In this document: positions 37,142 to 45,981 of the stretch, piece by piece
Layout of the letters: every line of letters begins with the position of its first letter
Position numbering within the stretch: position 1 is the first letter of the stretch
DNA from: G963674665 sp963674665
Lineage (GTDB): Bacteria > Desulfobacterota > Desulfovibrionia > Desulfovibrionales > Desulfovibrionaceae
Assembly (NCBI GenBank): GCA_963674665.2
Contig: CAXXPL010000014.1
Span: forward strand, 1 to 64,000
Direction: 5' to 3'
Length of the DNA: 64,000 nt
Program-made: the position numbers and the translations under genes
The notes under the pieces: generated by a model
Databases searched by the model: none
What the model saw: the letters and a program-made list of their open reading frames with translations, nothing else
Told to the model about the DNA's origin: nothing

Positions 37142-37460
37142 GGCACCCTCCTGTTGGCGGATACTTGGGGTTGTATGCTATGTGCTGACCTTCATAGATT
37201 CACATGCGTTGTAACAGAGCGTCGCAGCTGATGATCACCGCAGGAATCCCCCTCGACACCATTTGGATGCGTTGGCGCGCCCTATGGTTTTAAACGGATG
37301 ATGCCGTTTGCCGATAACTGCTGCTTTGGAGCGGCAATGCTGTGCAAAAAAAATTACCCTGAAATCGAGTTCTCGTATATACTGGGCGACTCTGAATTGC
37401 ATACGAGGACACGAAAAGTCCTGAACGGCGTTCCCCCTGGAACGAGAAAAGGATCGTATT
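37142..37460. other. Divergent intergenic region, no gene seen
   Basis: 319 bases between the leftward type VI island and the rightward GNAT-like gene. It should hold promoters for both. No clear operator or RNA element is visible. Confidence 0.35.
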
Positions 37461-38546
37461 GTGAATAGAAAATGGGAGTTGCGCTCTCATGGGGAAATGC
37501 TCCCTTTGAAACAGACCTGGCAGGCTATCCTGGAGCACAATGGCCACGATTCCACGCTGCACGATTACGACCTCGTACGGCAGTGGTACGAGAGCTTCAA
37601 TACGCAGGACACCCCCCTGTTTTTGTCACTCTGGGAGGGTGATTTCTGCGTCGCCATCTACCCCATGCTGGTGGAGCGCAAGGCAGGTTCGGTCATCCTC
37701 AAGAACCTTTGGGTGGATACTTTCAGCATAGCCTTCCCCCTGGTGCGCAAGGAATACAGGGACGTGTTCATGGAGCGTTTCATGACCGCCCTGGATCATG
37801 GGAATGTCCCATGGGATGCCCTCAAACTGAGCGCCGTGCCCACCTACATGTGCCATGAGCTGAATCTCGCTCCAGACGCGTTCACCCGACTGGGGCACCA
37901 GAACATGGTCATCGCGGACACCACCTGGTGCATCGATCTGCGTCAGCCCTTTGAGGAGTATCTGAAGACGCAGCTCTCCATGCACTCGCGCAGAAGCTAC
38001 AGGAACCGGCGCAACAAGCTTGAGCGCGAGAATGCCCGGTTTGTCATATACAAGGGGCGGGAAGCGCTCCCCCACTGGGAGACCTTGCTGCACATCGAGG
38101 ACAACGGCTGGAAGGCCGAGCAGGGATCGAGCATCCTGCGGACGCCCCCCATCAAGGGGTATTGCGATGTGCTCGTGCGGACCCTGGCCGAGCAGGACAA
38201 GCTGTATTTTTGTTTCCTCGAACTCCAGGGCAAAGCCATCGCCGGGAGTTTCTCCTACTATGAAAACGGCGTGCTCAATGGCCTGAAAGGCGGATACCTC
38301 AGGGAGTACAAGGGCTACTCCCCCTTTCACATCCTCACCCTGAGCATGGTGGAGCATTTCAGGGAGTACGAGCCCCGGGCCGCCTTGTTCAATATCTTCC
38401 CCAACACCTACGGATACAAGGACAAGTTCAGCCACGGCAGGGAGTCTTTCCTGACTTTCACCGTGGCCGGAAAGTCGCTGAAATCCAGACTCCTCATGGG
38501 GCTGTACAAGCTCAAGATGCGCCACCTGTCCCGGCGGCAGGGATAG
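37461..38546 (+). CDS. GNAT/FemAB-like acyltransferase (BioF2-like domain)
   Basis: 361 residues from a GTG at 37461 with AGGAT seven bases upstream. The core looks like the Acetyltransf_6 (BioF2-like/CelD) fold: SMHSRRSYRNRRNKLERENA, then HIEDNGWKAEQGSSI, YFCFLELQGKAIAGSFSYYE, LKGGYLREYKGYSPFHILTL and the closing FPNTYGYKDKFSHG. Such proteins transfer acyl or aminoacyl groups, often in cell-surface polymer synthesis. No partner genes are adjacent, so the substrate is unknown. Soluble, no signal peptide. Confidence 0.8.
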   Translation: MNRKWELRSHGEMLPLKQTWQAILEHNGHDSTLHDYDLVRQWYESFNTQDTPLFLSLWEGDFCVAIYPMLVERKAGSVILKNLWVDTFSIAFPLVRKEYRDVFMERFMTALDHGNVPWDALKLSAVPTYMCHELNLAPDAFTRLGHQNMVIADTTWCIDLRQPFEEYLKTQLSMHSRRSYRNRRNKLERENARFVIYKGREALPHWETLLHIEDNGWKAEQGSSILRTPPIKGYCDVLVRTLAEQDKLYFCFLELQGKAIAGSFSYYENGVLNGLKGGYLREYKGYSPFHILTLSMVEHFREYEPRAALFNIFPNTYGYKDKFSHGRESFLTFTVAGKSLKSRLLMGLYKLKMRHLSRRQG

Positions 38547-38578
38547 TCCACGGCTCCCGACAGCGGATGTCTGCCGGA

Positions 38579-39592
38579 TCATGTCCTTTGGAGTGTTCTA
38601 CCAAGCGAGGAGAGGCGGTACTTTTGCATCCTGCTGTTGGGTTTGTCCGGGATTGTCATTTCAACGAGCCCCTGGTTCAATGCGGGTGTTAGATAGCGCT
38701 CACGGAACGACTTGCGGTCCCGCAGCCCAAGGGCATCCTGAATCTCGCCACGGCTCATCTCCCGGTACAGGGCGTGTACGAGCCTGACGACTTGGGGGGT
38801 GACTTGGGGGGTTACTTGGGGGGTGGATGTGATGGGCGCCTCGCGCATGGCCAGGAAGATCATTTTGAGGACGAACTCCACGAAAGGCGCGGCGTTGCCT
38901 TGCGCAGTGCTCTCTCCCAGAACCTTGTAATACTTCCCCTGGTTTTCGCGGATCAGGCTTTCAACGGGGATGTTCGTGAAGATAGGATTCCACCGCGTCA
39001 GAATCAACGTCTGCCAGAGCCTTCCCAGGCGGCCATTGCCATCGGAAAATGGATGGATGAACTCGAACTCGTAATGGAAGATGGAACTCGCCACCAGCGG
39101 GTGCGCATCGGTTGAACCCAGCCACTGGAACAGGTCAGACATCAGGGCGGGTACGCGTTTTGCCTGCGGGGCCATATGAGCCACTTGGTCACCCGCCATG
39201 ATCCCGACGCCCCCCCTTCTATACATTCCCGCATCATTGACCAGGCCATTCATCAGAATCTTGTGAACCTGGAGCAGATCTGCCTCCTGGAGAGGGTTCC
39301 ACCGTTCCAGCTTGTCATACGCAGCAAGGGCGTTTCTGGCCTCCAGAATCTCACGTGCCGGGGCTATTACGGGTTTCCCCTCAAGAATGGCCGTGATCTG
39401 TTCCTCACCGAGCGTGTTGCCCTCGATGGCCAGCGATCCCTGGACAGTTCGGACACGGTTGACTCGTCTCAGACGCAGATCTTTGTCAACGCCGCCGTGA
39501 GCCGACATCCGTCCCGTCGTTTCACAGATAGCGGCGACAAGGGTAACGATGGAAGTGGATAACGTGAAAGGGGGCTGGTAGCGATTTGCCAT
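38579..39592 (-). CDS. Fic family protein (probable AMPylase)
   Basis: 337 residues from the ATG at 39592 (MANRYQPPFTLS). The frame is open to 39847, but the upstream part looks non-coding. The Fic core motif HPFSDGNGRLGRLW is complete, with the catalytic His. The inhibitory helix motif SLAIEGN upstream of the core (about residue 57) matches the N-terminal, class II type, so activity is probably self-restrained. A flap and a C-terminal winged helix (EMSRGEIQDALGLRDRKSF) follow after a repeat TPQVTPQVTPQVV. It is likely an AMP-transferring or other nucleotide-transferring regulator. The target is unknown. Confidence 0.88.
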   Translation of the reverse strand: MANRYQPPFTLSTSIVTLVAAICETTGRMSAHGGVDKDLRLRRVNRVRTVQGSLAIEGNTLGEEQITAILEGKPVIAPAREILEARNALAAYDKLERWNPLQEADLLQVHKILMNGLVNDAGMYRRGGVGIMAGDQVAHMAPQAKRVPALMSDLFQWLGSTDAHPLVASSIFHYEFEFIHPFSDGNGRLGRLWQTLILTRWNPIFTNIPVESLIRENQGKYYKVLGESTAQGNAAPFVEFVLKMIFLAMREAPITSTPQVTPQVTPQVVRLVHALYREMSRGEIQDALGLRDRKSFRERYLTPALNQGLVEMTIPDKPNSRMQKYRLSSLGRTLQRT

Positions 39593-39801
39593 TGCAGGTG
39601 CAGTATCGCCTATTTCCCACTTCTTGGGAAGGAGGCCCCTGGGAAGTGGGGTGTCTCGTGAGTTGCCCCATCTGGAACGGAAAAGGTCACTGGCGTTTCG
39701 CAACGGGCCGTGAGTTTGCCCGTGTTTCCAAATCGTAATGCTATTCTGTCGTATTGTTAGTCGGTTGGGGATGATTGTTACGTTTTTTGCGGGATTGATG
39801 A

Positions 39802-39811
39802 CAATCGATTG
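39802..39811. promoter_or_regulatory. Operator candidate O1
   Basis: Perfect palindrome CAATCGATTG, touching the -35 hexamer of the operon promoter. Shares the AATCGATT core with O2 to O5. Confidence 0.6.
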
Positions 39812-39840
39812 TTGACAAAAATAATTGATGTGCGTACTAT
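39812..39840 (+). promoter_or_regulatory. Sigma70-type promoter of the molybdenum hydroxylase operon
   Basis: Perfect -35 TTGACA (39812-39817), a 17-base spacer and TACTAT (39835-39840). Start of transcription is expected near 39847, inside operator O2, so a repressor at O2 would block it. Confidence 0.75.
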
Positions 39841-39862
39841 CAAACAAAATCGATTATGTTTG
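39841..39862. promoter_or_regulatory. Operator candidate O2
   Basis: A 22-base dyad centred on AATCGATT with outer arms CAAAC and GTTTG, beginning right after the -10 element. It is the most extended of the five copies. Confidence 0.65.
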
Positions 39863-39920
39863 ATTTCGTGCATGGCCTTGGCAAGGAGAGCACGCACTTA
39901 TTTTTTTTTGCCTCAAAAAA

Positions 39921-39930
39921 TAATCGATTA
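39921..39930. promoter_or_regulatory. Operator candidate O3
   Basis: Perfect palindrome TAATCGATTA, centre 74 bases from O2, about seven helix turns, which would suit DNA looping between the two. Confidence 0.55.
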
Positions 39931-40216
39931 AAAATTTTCCTACGCCGGGGACGGCATCGCCCCCTGGTTGTTCGGAAGGTGACACTGTGGAAACGTGGCG
40001 TGCAGGGAAACCGTGACGCGTTCCAGGAGCGTGAAGCCGGAATTCATCCGCACTGAATTGATCAGGTATCCTAGAGACATTTGTTGGGAATGTCTCATCA
40101 TGATTGCTTGCAAGTCGATCTGCTGACCATGGTATGGCAATAGGCTGGAATAGGAGTAAATCAAGGCGTATATCATACGGGATAATGGCGCATATGATGC
40201 CGGAGGAAACGGAAAT

Positions 40217-42601
40217 ATGAATGACTGTGGAGAAACGAGCTTCATCGGTAAAAACGAGATACGGGTCGACGCCTATGAAAAGGCGACGGGCAAGGCCAAA
40301 TACCTGGAAGATCTGCAGGGGCAGTTCAAGGACCTGCTGCATGCCAGGGCGCTGCGCAGCCCCCATGCCCATGCGTTGATCGTCAACGTGGACGTGAGCA
40401 AGGCCGAACAGCTCCCCGGAGTGGTAACCATCATCAAGGGAACGGACCCGGATGTCCCCTGGTACGACATCCCCTATGCCTCCAGCTACTACGGCAACCC
40501 CGCCCGTGACGAGGTCATCTGGGCCGGTCAGGCCGTGGCCATCGTGGTGGCCGAGACCCTGGACATCGCGGAACAGGCCTGCGAGCTCATCGAGGTCGAG
40601 TACAAGCCGCTGCCCTATGTCACGGATCCCCTCGAGGCCTGTAAAAAGGACGCCGCCCCGGTGCTGGCACCCGAGCTGGGAAATGTGCCAGGCTACATGG
40701 GCGCGCAGGAGGAAGGCCCCAACTATTTGCAGAGCTACAAGCTGACCGTGGGCGACGTTGAGAAGGCCTTCAAGGAGGCGGACGTCGTTGTGGAGGAGTT
40801 CTACTACAATGACAAGAAGTCCGCAGCCCAGATCGAGTGCAACGCGGCCATCGCCGAGTACACCCCTGACGGCGGCGTGACCCTCTACTCCAATGGCTGC
40901 GGCGTGCACGGCGTGACCAAGGACAAGATCTGCACCATGTTCCCCCAGCTGCCCTCCACCAAGGTCCGGGTCATCCAGCCCTTTACCGGCGGCAGCTTCG
41001 GCAACAGACTGTTCCCCCTCATCGAGCCCATGGCCGTTCTCATGGCCCTGCGCACCAAGCGTGCGGTCTCCTACGTGCTCACGCGCAAGGAGATGTTCAC
41101 CTCCTCCCCGTCCAACTGGCCCGCCCTGACGCACTTGAAACTGGGCGCCAAGAAGGATGGCACCCTGGTGGCCGAGGAGTTCAAGCTCATGGAGAACACC
41201 GGCGCGTCCATGCGCAACGTGTATGACGGACGTCTCGCCGGTTCCGGCCTGGTGTGCGTGTACCAGGTGCCCCACGTGTTCGGCGACGGTTACGCCATCG
41301 CCACCAACACCGTGCCCTGCGCGCCCTACCGCGGCCTGGGCTGCCCGGAGTCCGAGTGGGCCATGGAAAACCTCATGGACGTGCTGGCCGAAAAGCTGAA
41401 CATGAGCCCGGTGGAACTCAGGCTGAAGAACTTCATCAAGAAGGGCGATCACAACCCCTATGGCGAGAAGCTCACCAGCACCAGCGTGGCCAAGTGCCTG
41501 CAGGTGGTGGCAGACGCCATCGGCGTTGACGAGCCCATCGAGCAGGAGCCCGGCCCCTGGCGCAAGGGGCGCGGCGTGGCCATCGGCGGCAAGCAGAACA
41601 CCCCTCTGGGGCGTTCCGAAGCCGAGGTGCTGGTTCACAGCGACGGCAGCATCGAACTGCTGGTGAGCGTGGACGAACAGGGCATGGGCGTGCAGAGCGC
41701 CTTGCGCCAGATGGTTGCCACCGAGTTCCAGGTGCCCATGGAGACGGTGCACGTGACCCGCGCGGACACGGGCCGCACACCCTTTGACAACTTCGGCGCC
41801 TCCAGCCGCACAACCTACACCTGCGGCAACGCGGTGCTCATCGCCTGCGCGGACGCCATCTCGCAACTGCAGGAAGCCGCGGGGCGCAAAGTCGGCGTGG
41901 CCGCCCGTCAGGTCACCATCAAGAACGGCAAGGCCGTCATCGTGGGCTCCAATATCGAGGAGGTTCCCATTCCCGAGCTGTTCGAGCCTTTCTCCTTCTT
42001 CACCCAGCAGACCTGGGGCCTGCTCAAGGGCACCCCTGTGCGCGGTCACGGCGTGTTCTGTCCGGCTCCGGCCGTGCCCTGGTCCGGACCTGGGCACGAG
42101 GACGGCCGCACCCCCCGCATGTGGAACTGGTACCAGTTCAGCGCCATCGGCGTGGAGATCGCGGTGAACGTGGAGACCGGCCAGATCAAGCTGCTGCGCC
42201 TGGTGAGCACCGCCGACACGGGCAACCCCATCAACCCCAAGCTCGTCGAGGGGCAGATAGACGGCGGCGTGATCATGGCCCTCGGGTTCTCCACCATGGA
42301 CGGCCACACGTACCAGGATGGCCAGCTCATCAACCCAAGCTACACGGACTACCGTGTGCCCACCGTCCTGGACACTCCGCTGCAGAAGGACTTCAACCGT
42401 TCGATCCACCCCGACAGGCTGCCCGACGGCCCGTATGGGGCAAAGGGCATGGCCGAGTCCATCACCATTCCCGTCGGACCCGCCATTGCCGCCGCCTTGA
42501 ACCGTGCGGCTGGCATACGCCCCACGGTGATGCCCATGACGGCGGAGCGCATTCTGGCACTGATCAAAGAAAAGGAGAGCTCGAGCAATGAAGGATGCTA
42601 A
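40217..42601 (+). CDS. Xanthine dehydrogenase family, molybdopterin-binding large subunit
   Basis: 794 residues. The N-terminal a/b hammerhead (AYEKATGKAKYLEDLQGQF) is followed by the molybdenum cofactor domains, with FTGGSFGNRL, APYRGLGCPESEWAMENLMD and the active-site Glu region PYGAKGMAESITIPVGPAIA. The family hydroxylates or oxidises aldehydes, purines or N-heterocycles with water as oxygen source. The sequence does not fix the substrate, and the motifs are xanthine-dehydrogenase-like rather than the CO-dehydrogenase type. GGAGG precedes the ATG. It overlaps the next gene by 14 bases. Confidence 0.93.
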   Translation: MNDCGETSFIGKNEIRVDAYEKATGKAKYLEDLQGQFKDLLHARALRSPHAHALIVNVDVSKAEQLPGVVTIIKGTDPDVPWYDIPYASSYYGNPARDEVIWAGQAVAIVVAETLDIAEQACELIEVEYKPLPYVTDPLEACKKDAAPVLAPELGNVPGYMGAQEEGPNYLQSYKLTVGDVEKAFKEADVVVEEFYYNDKKSAAQIECNAAIAEYTPDGGVTLYSNGCGVHGVTKDKICTMFPQLPSTKVRVIQPFTGGSFGNRLFPLIEPMAVLMALRTKRAVSYVLTRKEMFTSSPSNWPALTHLKLGAKKDGTLVAEEFKLMENTGASMRNVYDGRLAGSGLVCVYQVPHVFGDGYAIATNTVPCAPYRGLGCPESEWAMENLMDVLAEKLNMSPVELRLKNFIKKGDHNPYGEKLTSTSVAKCLQVVADAIGVDEPIEQEPGPWRKGRGVAIGGKQNTPLGRSEAEVLVHSDGSIELLVSVDEQGMGVQSALRQMVATEFQVPMETVHVTRADTGRTPFDNFGASSRTTYTCGNAVLIACADAISQLQEAAGRKVGVAARQVTIKNGKAVIVGSNIEEVPIPELFEPFSFFTQQTWGLLKGTPVRGHGVFCPAPAVPWSGPGHEDGRTPRMWNWYQFSAIGVEIAVNVETGQIKLLRLVSTADTGNPINPKLVEGQIDGGVIMALGFSTMDGHTYQDGQLINPSYTDYRVPTVLDTPLQKDFNRSIHPDRLPDGPYGAKGMAESITIPVGPAIAAALNRAAGIRPTVMPMTAERILALIKEKESSSNEGC

Positions 42602-43091
42602 TGTCGAGACCATCAACATCTCTTTCGAGGTGAATGGCAGGCCGTACAATATCCATGTGGAGCCGTACAAGACCCTCCTGGAAGTGCTGCGGGACGATCT
42701 GAACCTCACCGGCGCCAAGAAGGGCTGTGACGACGCCAACTGTGGCGCCTGCACCGTCATCATGAACGGCAAGGCCGTGAAGAGCTGCTCCATGCTCATC
42801 GGTCAGGCCCGGGACGCCAAGATTCAGACCATCGAAGGGCTCGAGACGGAAAAGGGGCTCCACCCCCTGCAGCAGTCCTTTGTGGATCACTTCGCCATCC
42901 AGTGCGGCTTCTGTACCCCGGGGATGATCATGTCCGCCAAGGCCATTCTCGACGAGAATCCCAAGGCCACGGAGGAGGACATCCGGGAAGGCATGCACGG
43001 CAACCTCTGCCGCTGCACGGGATACGTGAAGATCGTCGAGGCTGTGGAAGCCGCCCGTGACCAGATGGCTTCCGGGGAGGTGGCGAAATGA
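42588..43091 (+). CDS. (2Fe-2S) small subunit of the molybdenum hydroxylase
   Basis: 167 residues. A plant-type ferredoxin domain has GCDDANCGACTVIMNGKAVK for the first cluster, and the helical second domain has FAIQCGFCTPGMIMSAKAIL and GNLCRCTGYVKIVEAVEAAR for the second. All eight expected Cys ligands are visible. It carries electrons from the molybdenum site to the FAD subunit. Start ATG preceded by GGAGAG; overlap on both sides shows translational coupling. Confidence 0.95.
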   Translation: MKDANVETINISFEVNGRPYNIHVEPYKTLLEVLRDDLNLTGAKKGCDDANCGACTVIMNGKAVKSCSMLIGQARDAKIQTIEGLETEKGLHPLQQSFVDHFAIQCGFCTPGMIMSAKAILDENPKATEEDIREGMHGNLCRCTGYVKIVEAVEAARDQMASGEVAK

Positions 43092-43957
43092 GATTCGACT
43101 GGTACTTCGAGCCCGAGACGGTGAAGGAATGCGTGCAGCTCCTCGAGGAATACGGACCGGACGCCCGCCTGTTGGCCGGCGGCACCGACCTGGTGGTCCG
43201 GATGCGCAATAGGCAGGTCAAACCCAAGGCGGTCATCAGCATCAACAGCATCAAGGAGTTGCAGCGCATCGTCAAAGAGGGCGACGGCCTCTCCATCGGT
43301 GCCATGGTGCGGCTCATGGACGTGTCCAGGTCCGATATGCTCGTGGGTCCCTGGCAGGTGGTGAAGCAATGCGCGGGGCATGTCTCCAGCATGCAGATCC
43401 GCAACGTGGGCACCATCGGCGGCAACACCTGCAACGCCTCCCCCAGCGCCGATACGGTGCCAGGGCTGATGGTGCTGGACACGCAGGTAGCCGTCGCCGG
43501 GCCCAAGGGGGAGCGCACCCTGCCCCTGGACGGGTTCTTCGCCGGCCCCGGCAAGACCGTGCTGCAACAGGGAGAGATGCTGACCTTTTTCAAGGTTCCG
43601 GCCAAACCCAAGGGCAACGGCTGCGCCTTCAAGAAGTACTCCATCCGAGGTGATACGGACATCTCCATCATTAACGTGGGCGTACGCCTGCAGGTGGGCG
43701 GGGACAAAAAGATCACGGACGCCAGGCTGGTCCTCGGCGGTGTCGCCCCCACTCCCCTTCGCGTGCAGTCGGCGGAGAAAATGCTCCTGGGGCAGGCCCT
43801 GAGTTGCGAGCTGAAGAAGGCCGTGGCGGAAGACGCTGCCAACTCGTGCTCCCCCATCAGCGACGCCAGAGCCACCAAGGAATACAGGAAGGAGATGGTC
43901 CGGGTCTGGGTGAAACACACACTCCAGGAAGCCTACGACAAGGCATCCTGCGTTTAA
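43088..43957 (+). CDS. FAD-binding medium subunit of the molybdenum hydroxylase
   Basis: 289 residues. FAD-binding PCMH-type domain with LLAGGTDLVVRMRNRQVKP near residue 27 and the conserved GTIGGNTCNASPSADTVPGL. The C-terminal CO-dehydrogenase flavoprotein-like domain has LVLGGVAPTPLRVQSAEKML. Together with the two preceding genes it gives a complete large-small-medium hydroxylase. The electron acceptor beyond FAD is unknown. Four-base ATGA overlap with the preceding stop. Confidence 0.94.
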   Translation: MRFDWYFEPETVKECVQLLEEYGPDARLLAGGTDLVVRMRNRQVKPKAVISINSIKELQRIVKEGDGLSIGAMVRLMDVSRSDMLVGPWQVVKQCAGHVSSMQIRNVGTIGGNTCNASPSADTVPGLMVLDTQVAVAGPKGERTLPLDGFFAGPGKTVLQQGEMLTFFKVPAKPKGNGCAFKKYSIRGDTDISIINVGVRLQVGGDKKITDARLVLGGVAPTPLRVQSAEKMLLGQALSCELKKAVAEDAANSCSPISDARATKEYRKEMVRVWVKHTLQEAYDKASCV

Positions 43958-44031
43958 GACAACGACAGCGGTGCGCCCCTTTCCGGGCGCACCGCTGGTT
44001 TCGCGAAATATACCGCATTTGAGGAGTGACA

Positions 44032-44880
44032 ATGGAGCAGGTAACCCCCAACATATACACTGAAACACAGATCCGCGGCTGCAACCCGAGCATTGTCTTC
44101 ACCAGCGAGGGCGCGGTGTTCATCGACACCGCCCAGTGGCTCACCACATTGCTGGAGATGATCGAGTTCGCGGAAAGGAAAGGTCCCATCAAGTATCTGA
44201 TCAACACGGAGCCGCACATCGACCACATTTTCGGCAACCACTGGTTTGCGGGAAAGTGTCCGGTGATCGCCCACGAGAAGCTCGCTGACGAGTTCTTCCT
44301 GGTGCCGGGCGAGATGGATGGCTACGATTACAGCGTTGACGTGCTGCAGCGGCAGGACCAGGAAGGCCTGAAGCGCATGCCCAGCCGCGACGACTACATC
44401 GTCAACACCCCCCAGATAACCTTCAGCGACCGCATGGATCTCGTTGTCGGCGAACAGCAGTTCCATCTGCACCACACCCCCGGACATGCGGACTCCCAGA
44501 TAGCCGTGCACATTCCCAAAGAGCGCACGGTCATAGTTGGTGACACGATATTCGCCGGCTGCCAGACATGGCTCCATTCCGCCAACATCGACGAACTCAT
44601 CGCCAGCCTGAAATTCCTGTACACCCTGGACGTGGACTGGGTGATTCCGGGGCATGGCCCTGTTGTGACAAAGGACTACATTCTTGAGCAACTCTCCTTT
44701 GTCTTCGAATGGCTCAATGCCGTGGGCCTTGGTATTGCGAAAGGCTGGAGTCTGGACCAGTGCATCTCGGAGATAAGCTTTTCCGACCGGTACAATGTAG
44801 ACATTGGACAGGACGAGATGATGGAATACATCCAGCGTACAAATGTCATAAAATGCTACAACTATTTTATGCAGAAGTAG
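44032..44880 (+). CDS. Metallo-beta-lactamase-fold hydrolase with altered metal motif
   Basis: 282 residues from the ATG at 44032 (GAGGAG upstream). The fold is clear: IVFTSEGAVFIDTAQWLTTL, HHTPGHADSQIAVHIP, VIVGDTIFAG and VIPGHGPVV. The family's HxHxDH motif is here TEPHIDHIFGN, with the first His replaced by Glu, which would change the metal site. The reaction is unknown; lactone, thioester or amide hydrolysis would all fit a catabolic operon. It lies 75 bases after the hydroxylase, apparently in the same transcript. Confidence 0.82.
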   Translation: MEQVTPNIYTETQIRGCNPSIVFTSEGAVFIDTAQWLTTLLEMIEFAERKGPIKYLINTEPHIDHIFGNHWFAGKCPVIAHEKLADEFFLVPGEMDGYDYSVDVLQRQDQEGLKRMPSRDDYIVNTPQITFSDRMDLVVGEQQFHLHHTPGHADSQIAVHIPKERTVIVGDTIFAGCQTWLHSANIDELIASLKFLYTLDVDWVIPGHGPVVTKDYILEQLSFVFEWLNAVGLGIAKGWSLDQCISEISFSDRYNVDIGQDEMMEYIQRTNVIKCYNYFMQK

Positions 44881-44942
44881 ATTCGGCGAGGGGCAAGGGG
44901 CAGCGTTCATAGATGTGGCGTTGCCCGGTGGCTATATATTTT

Positions 44943-44973
44943 TTGTATTTTTCAATAATCGATTATGTATTAT
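44943..44973 (+). promoter_or_regulatory. Possible promoter with operator candidate O4 in its spacer
   Basis: The perfect palindrome ATAATCGATTAT (44955-44966) lies between TTGTAT (44943-44948) and TATTAT (44968-44973), a spacer of 19 bases, slightly long. The operator is more certain than the promoter. It would start the dehydrogenase/2-oxoacid complex unit. Confidence 0.5.
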
Positions 44974-45000
44974 TTGCATGAGGAGCAGAGGGTCTGCGGT

Positions 45001-45951
45001 ATGAATACAGACGAAACCCGGCATATCTCCATTATCGGTACCGGCATGATCGGTGCCGGTCTGGCTGTCCTGTTCACCGGCAACGGCTATCCGGTCACCA
45101 TGATGGCGCTGGATGATGCCCACGCCGAGGCTGGAAAGCGGCTATACGACCATTATTTCAAGGATCTGGTGTCCCTCGGATTGGTGACCCGGAAGCAGGC
45201 CACGGCCTGCGCCAGGCTGTTCTCCAGCACCAAAGACTATGCGTCCATAGCCGGGACCGACCTGGTCTTCGAGTGCGTCAAGGAGCGCCTCGATGCCAAG
45301 GAAAAGGTCTACAACCTCGTGGAGAAGCATTGCACGCGGTTCCAGGCCCTGGCGTCCACAACCTCGGCCATCTCCGCGGACGACCTGGCCAAGACCATGA
45401 CGCAGAAGGACAAGATCCTGGTGGCGCACCCGTGGAACCCGCCCCACCTGGTACCTTGCGTGGAGTTGGTCCCTGGCGCCGACACCTCCGGGGAAGCGGT
45501 CCGGATCACCTACGACGTACTGGAATCCGCGGGGCGCAAGGTCGTTGTCATGAAAAAGGCGGCGCCCGGGTTCATCGGCAACAGACTGCAGCACGCCCTG
45601 TACCGGGAGGCGGTGCATATGGTGGAGTCCGGCATCGCCACCCCCGAGGATATCGATAAAACCCTCAAGTACAGCTTTATCCCGCGCTACACATCAATTG
45701 GTATATTTGAACATTTCGACTATGCGGGCCTGGATATGGTCACCAGCATAGAGGACTATCTTTTTCCGGATCTGTGCAACGCGGACAGGACCCAGGACCT
45801 GGTGCGTTCCAGGTTGGAGGCCGGAAACCTCGGCCAGAAGACCGGCTCCGGCGTCTATGACTGGAAGGATGTGGACATGGACGAGTTCCGCATCCGCGCG
45901 GCCAAGCCGTATTTCGCGTTTTTCAACTGGAAACTACCGGTTGACGAGTAA
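45001..45951 (+). CDS. 3-hydroxyacyl-CoA-dehydrogenase-like NAD enzyme
   Basis: 316 residues from the ATG at 45001, preferred to the in-frame ATG at 44965 that lies within the promoter/operator region. The Rossmann motif is ISIIGTGMIGAGLAVLFTGN. The catalytic region has LVAHPWNPPHLVPCVELVPG with the His, and GFIGNRLQHALYREA follows. The family includes 3-hydroxybutyryl-CoA, carnitine and gulonate dehydrogenases, and length alone does not separate them. Expected to oxidise a 3-hydroxy acid or its CoA ester with NAD+. It leads directly into the 2-oxoacid dehydrogenase genes. Confidence 0.85.
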   Translation: MNTDETRHISIIGTGMIGAGLAVLFTGNGYPVTMMALDDAHAEAGKRLYDHYFKDLVSLGLVTRKQATACARLFSSTKDYASIAGTDLVFECVKERLDAKEKVYNLVEKHCTRFQALASTTSAISADDLAKTMTQKDKILVAHPWNPPHLVPCVELVPGADTSGEAVRITYDVLESAGRKVVVMKKAAPGFIGNRLQHALYREAVHMVESGIATPEDIDKTLKYSFIPRYTSIGIFEHFDYAGLDMVTSIEDYLFPDLCNADRTQDLVRSRLEAGNLGQKTGSGVYDWKDVDMDEFRIRAAKPYFAFFNWKLPVDE

Positions 45952-45981
45952 AAGGCAGTTTCGAAACAAAGGAGTACACAA

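Larger units (their letters stand above)
39593..40216 (+). promoter_or_regulatory. Control region of the molybdenum hydroxylase operon
   Basis: 624 bases between the leftward Fic gene and the first hydroxylase gene. It holds three AATCGATT palindromes (39802-39811, 39841-39862, 39921-39930) and a strong sigma70-type promoter (39812-39840). The rest, 39931-40216, is a long leader with no gene seen. GGAGG at about 40201 serves the first gene. Confidence 0.6.

Noticed and set aside
38780..38830. Short tandem repeat suggesting a CRISPR-like array
   Set aside because: It is three copies of a 12-base unit coding TPQV within the Fic gene; there are no spacers.
39854..42799. A 981-codon open frame on the minus strand opposite the Mo hydroxylase
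   Set aside because: The plus-strand frame is a clear xanthine dehydrogenase family protein with all motifs; the antisense translation is His/Gly/Val-rich without motifs, a codon-bias shadow in GC-rich DNA.
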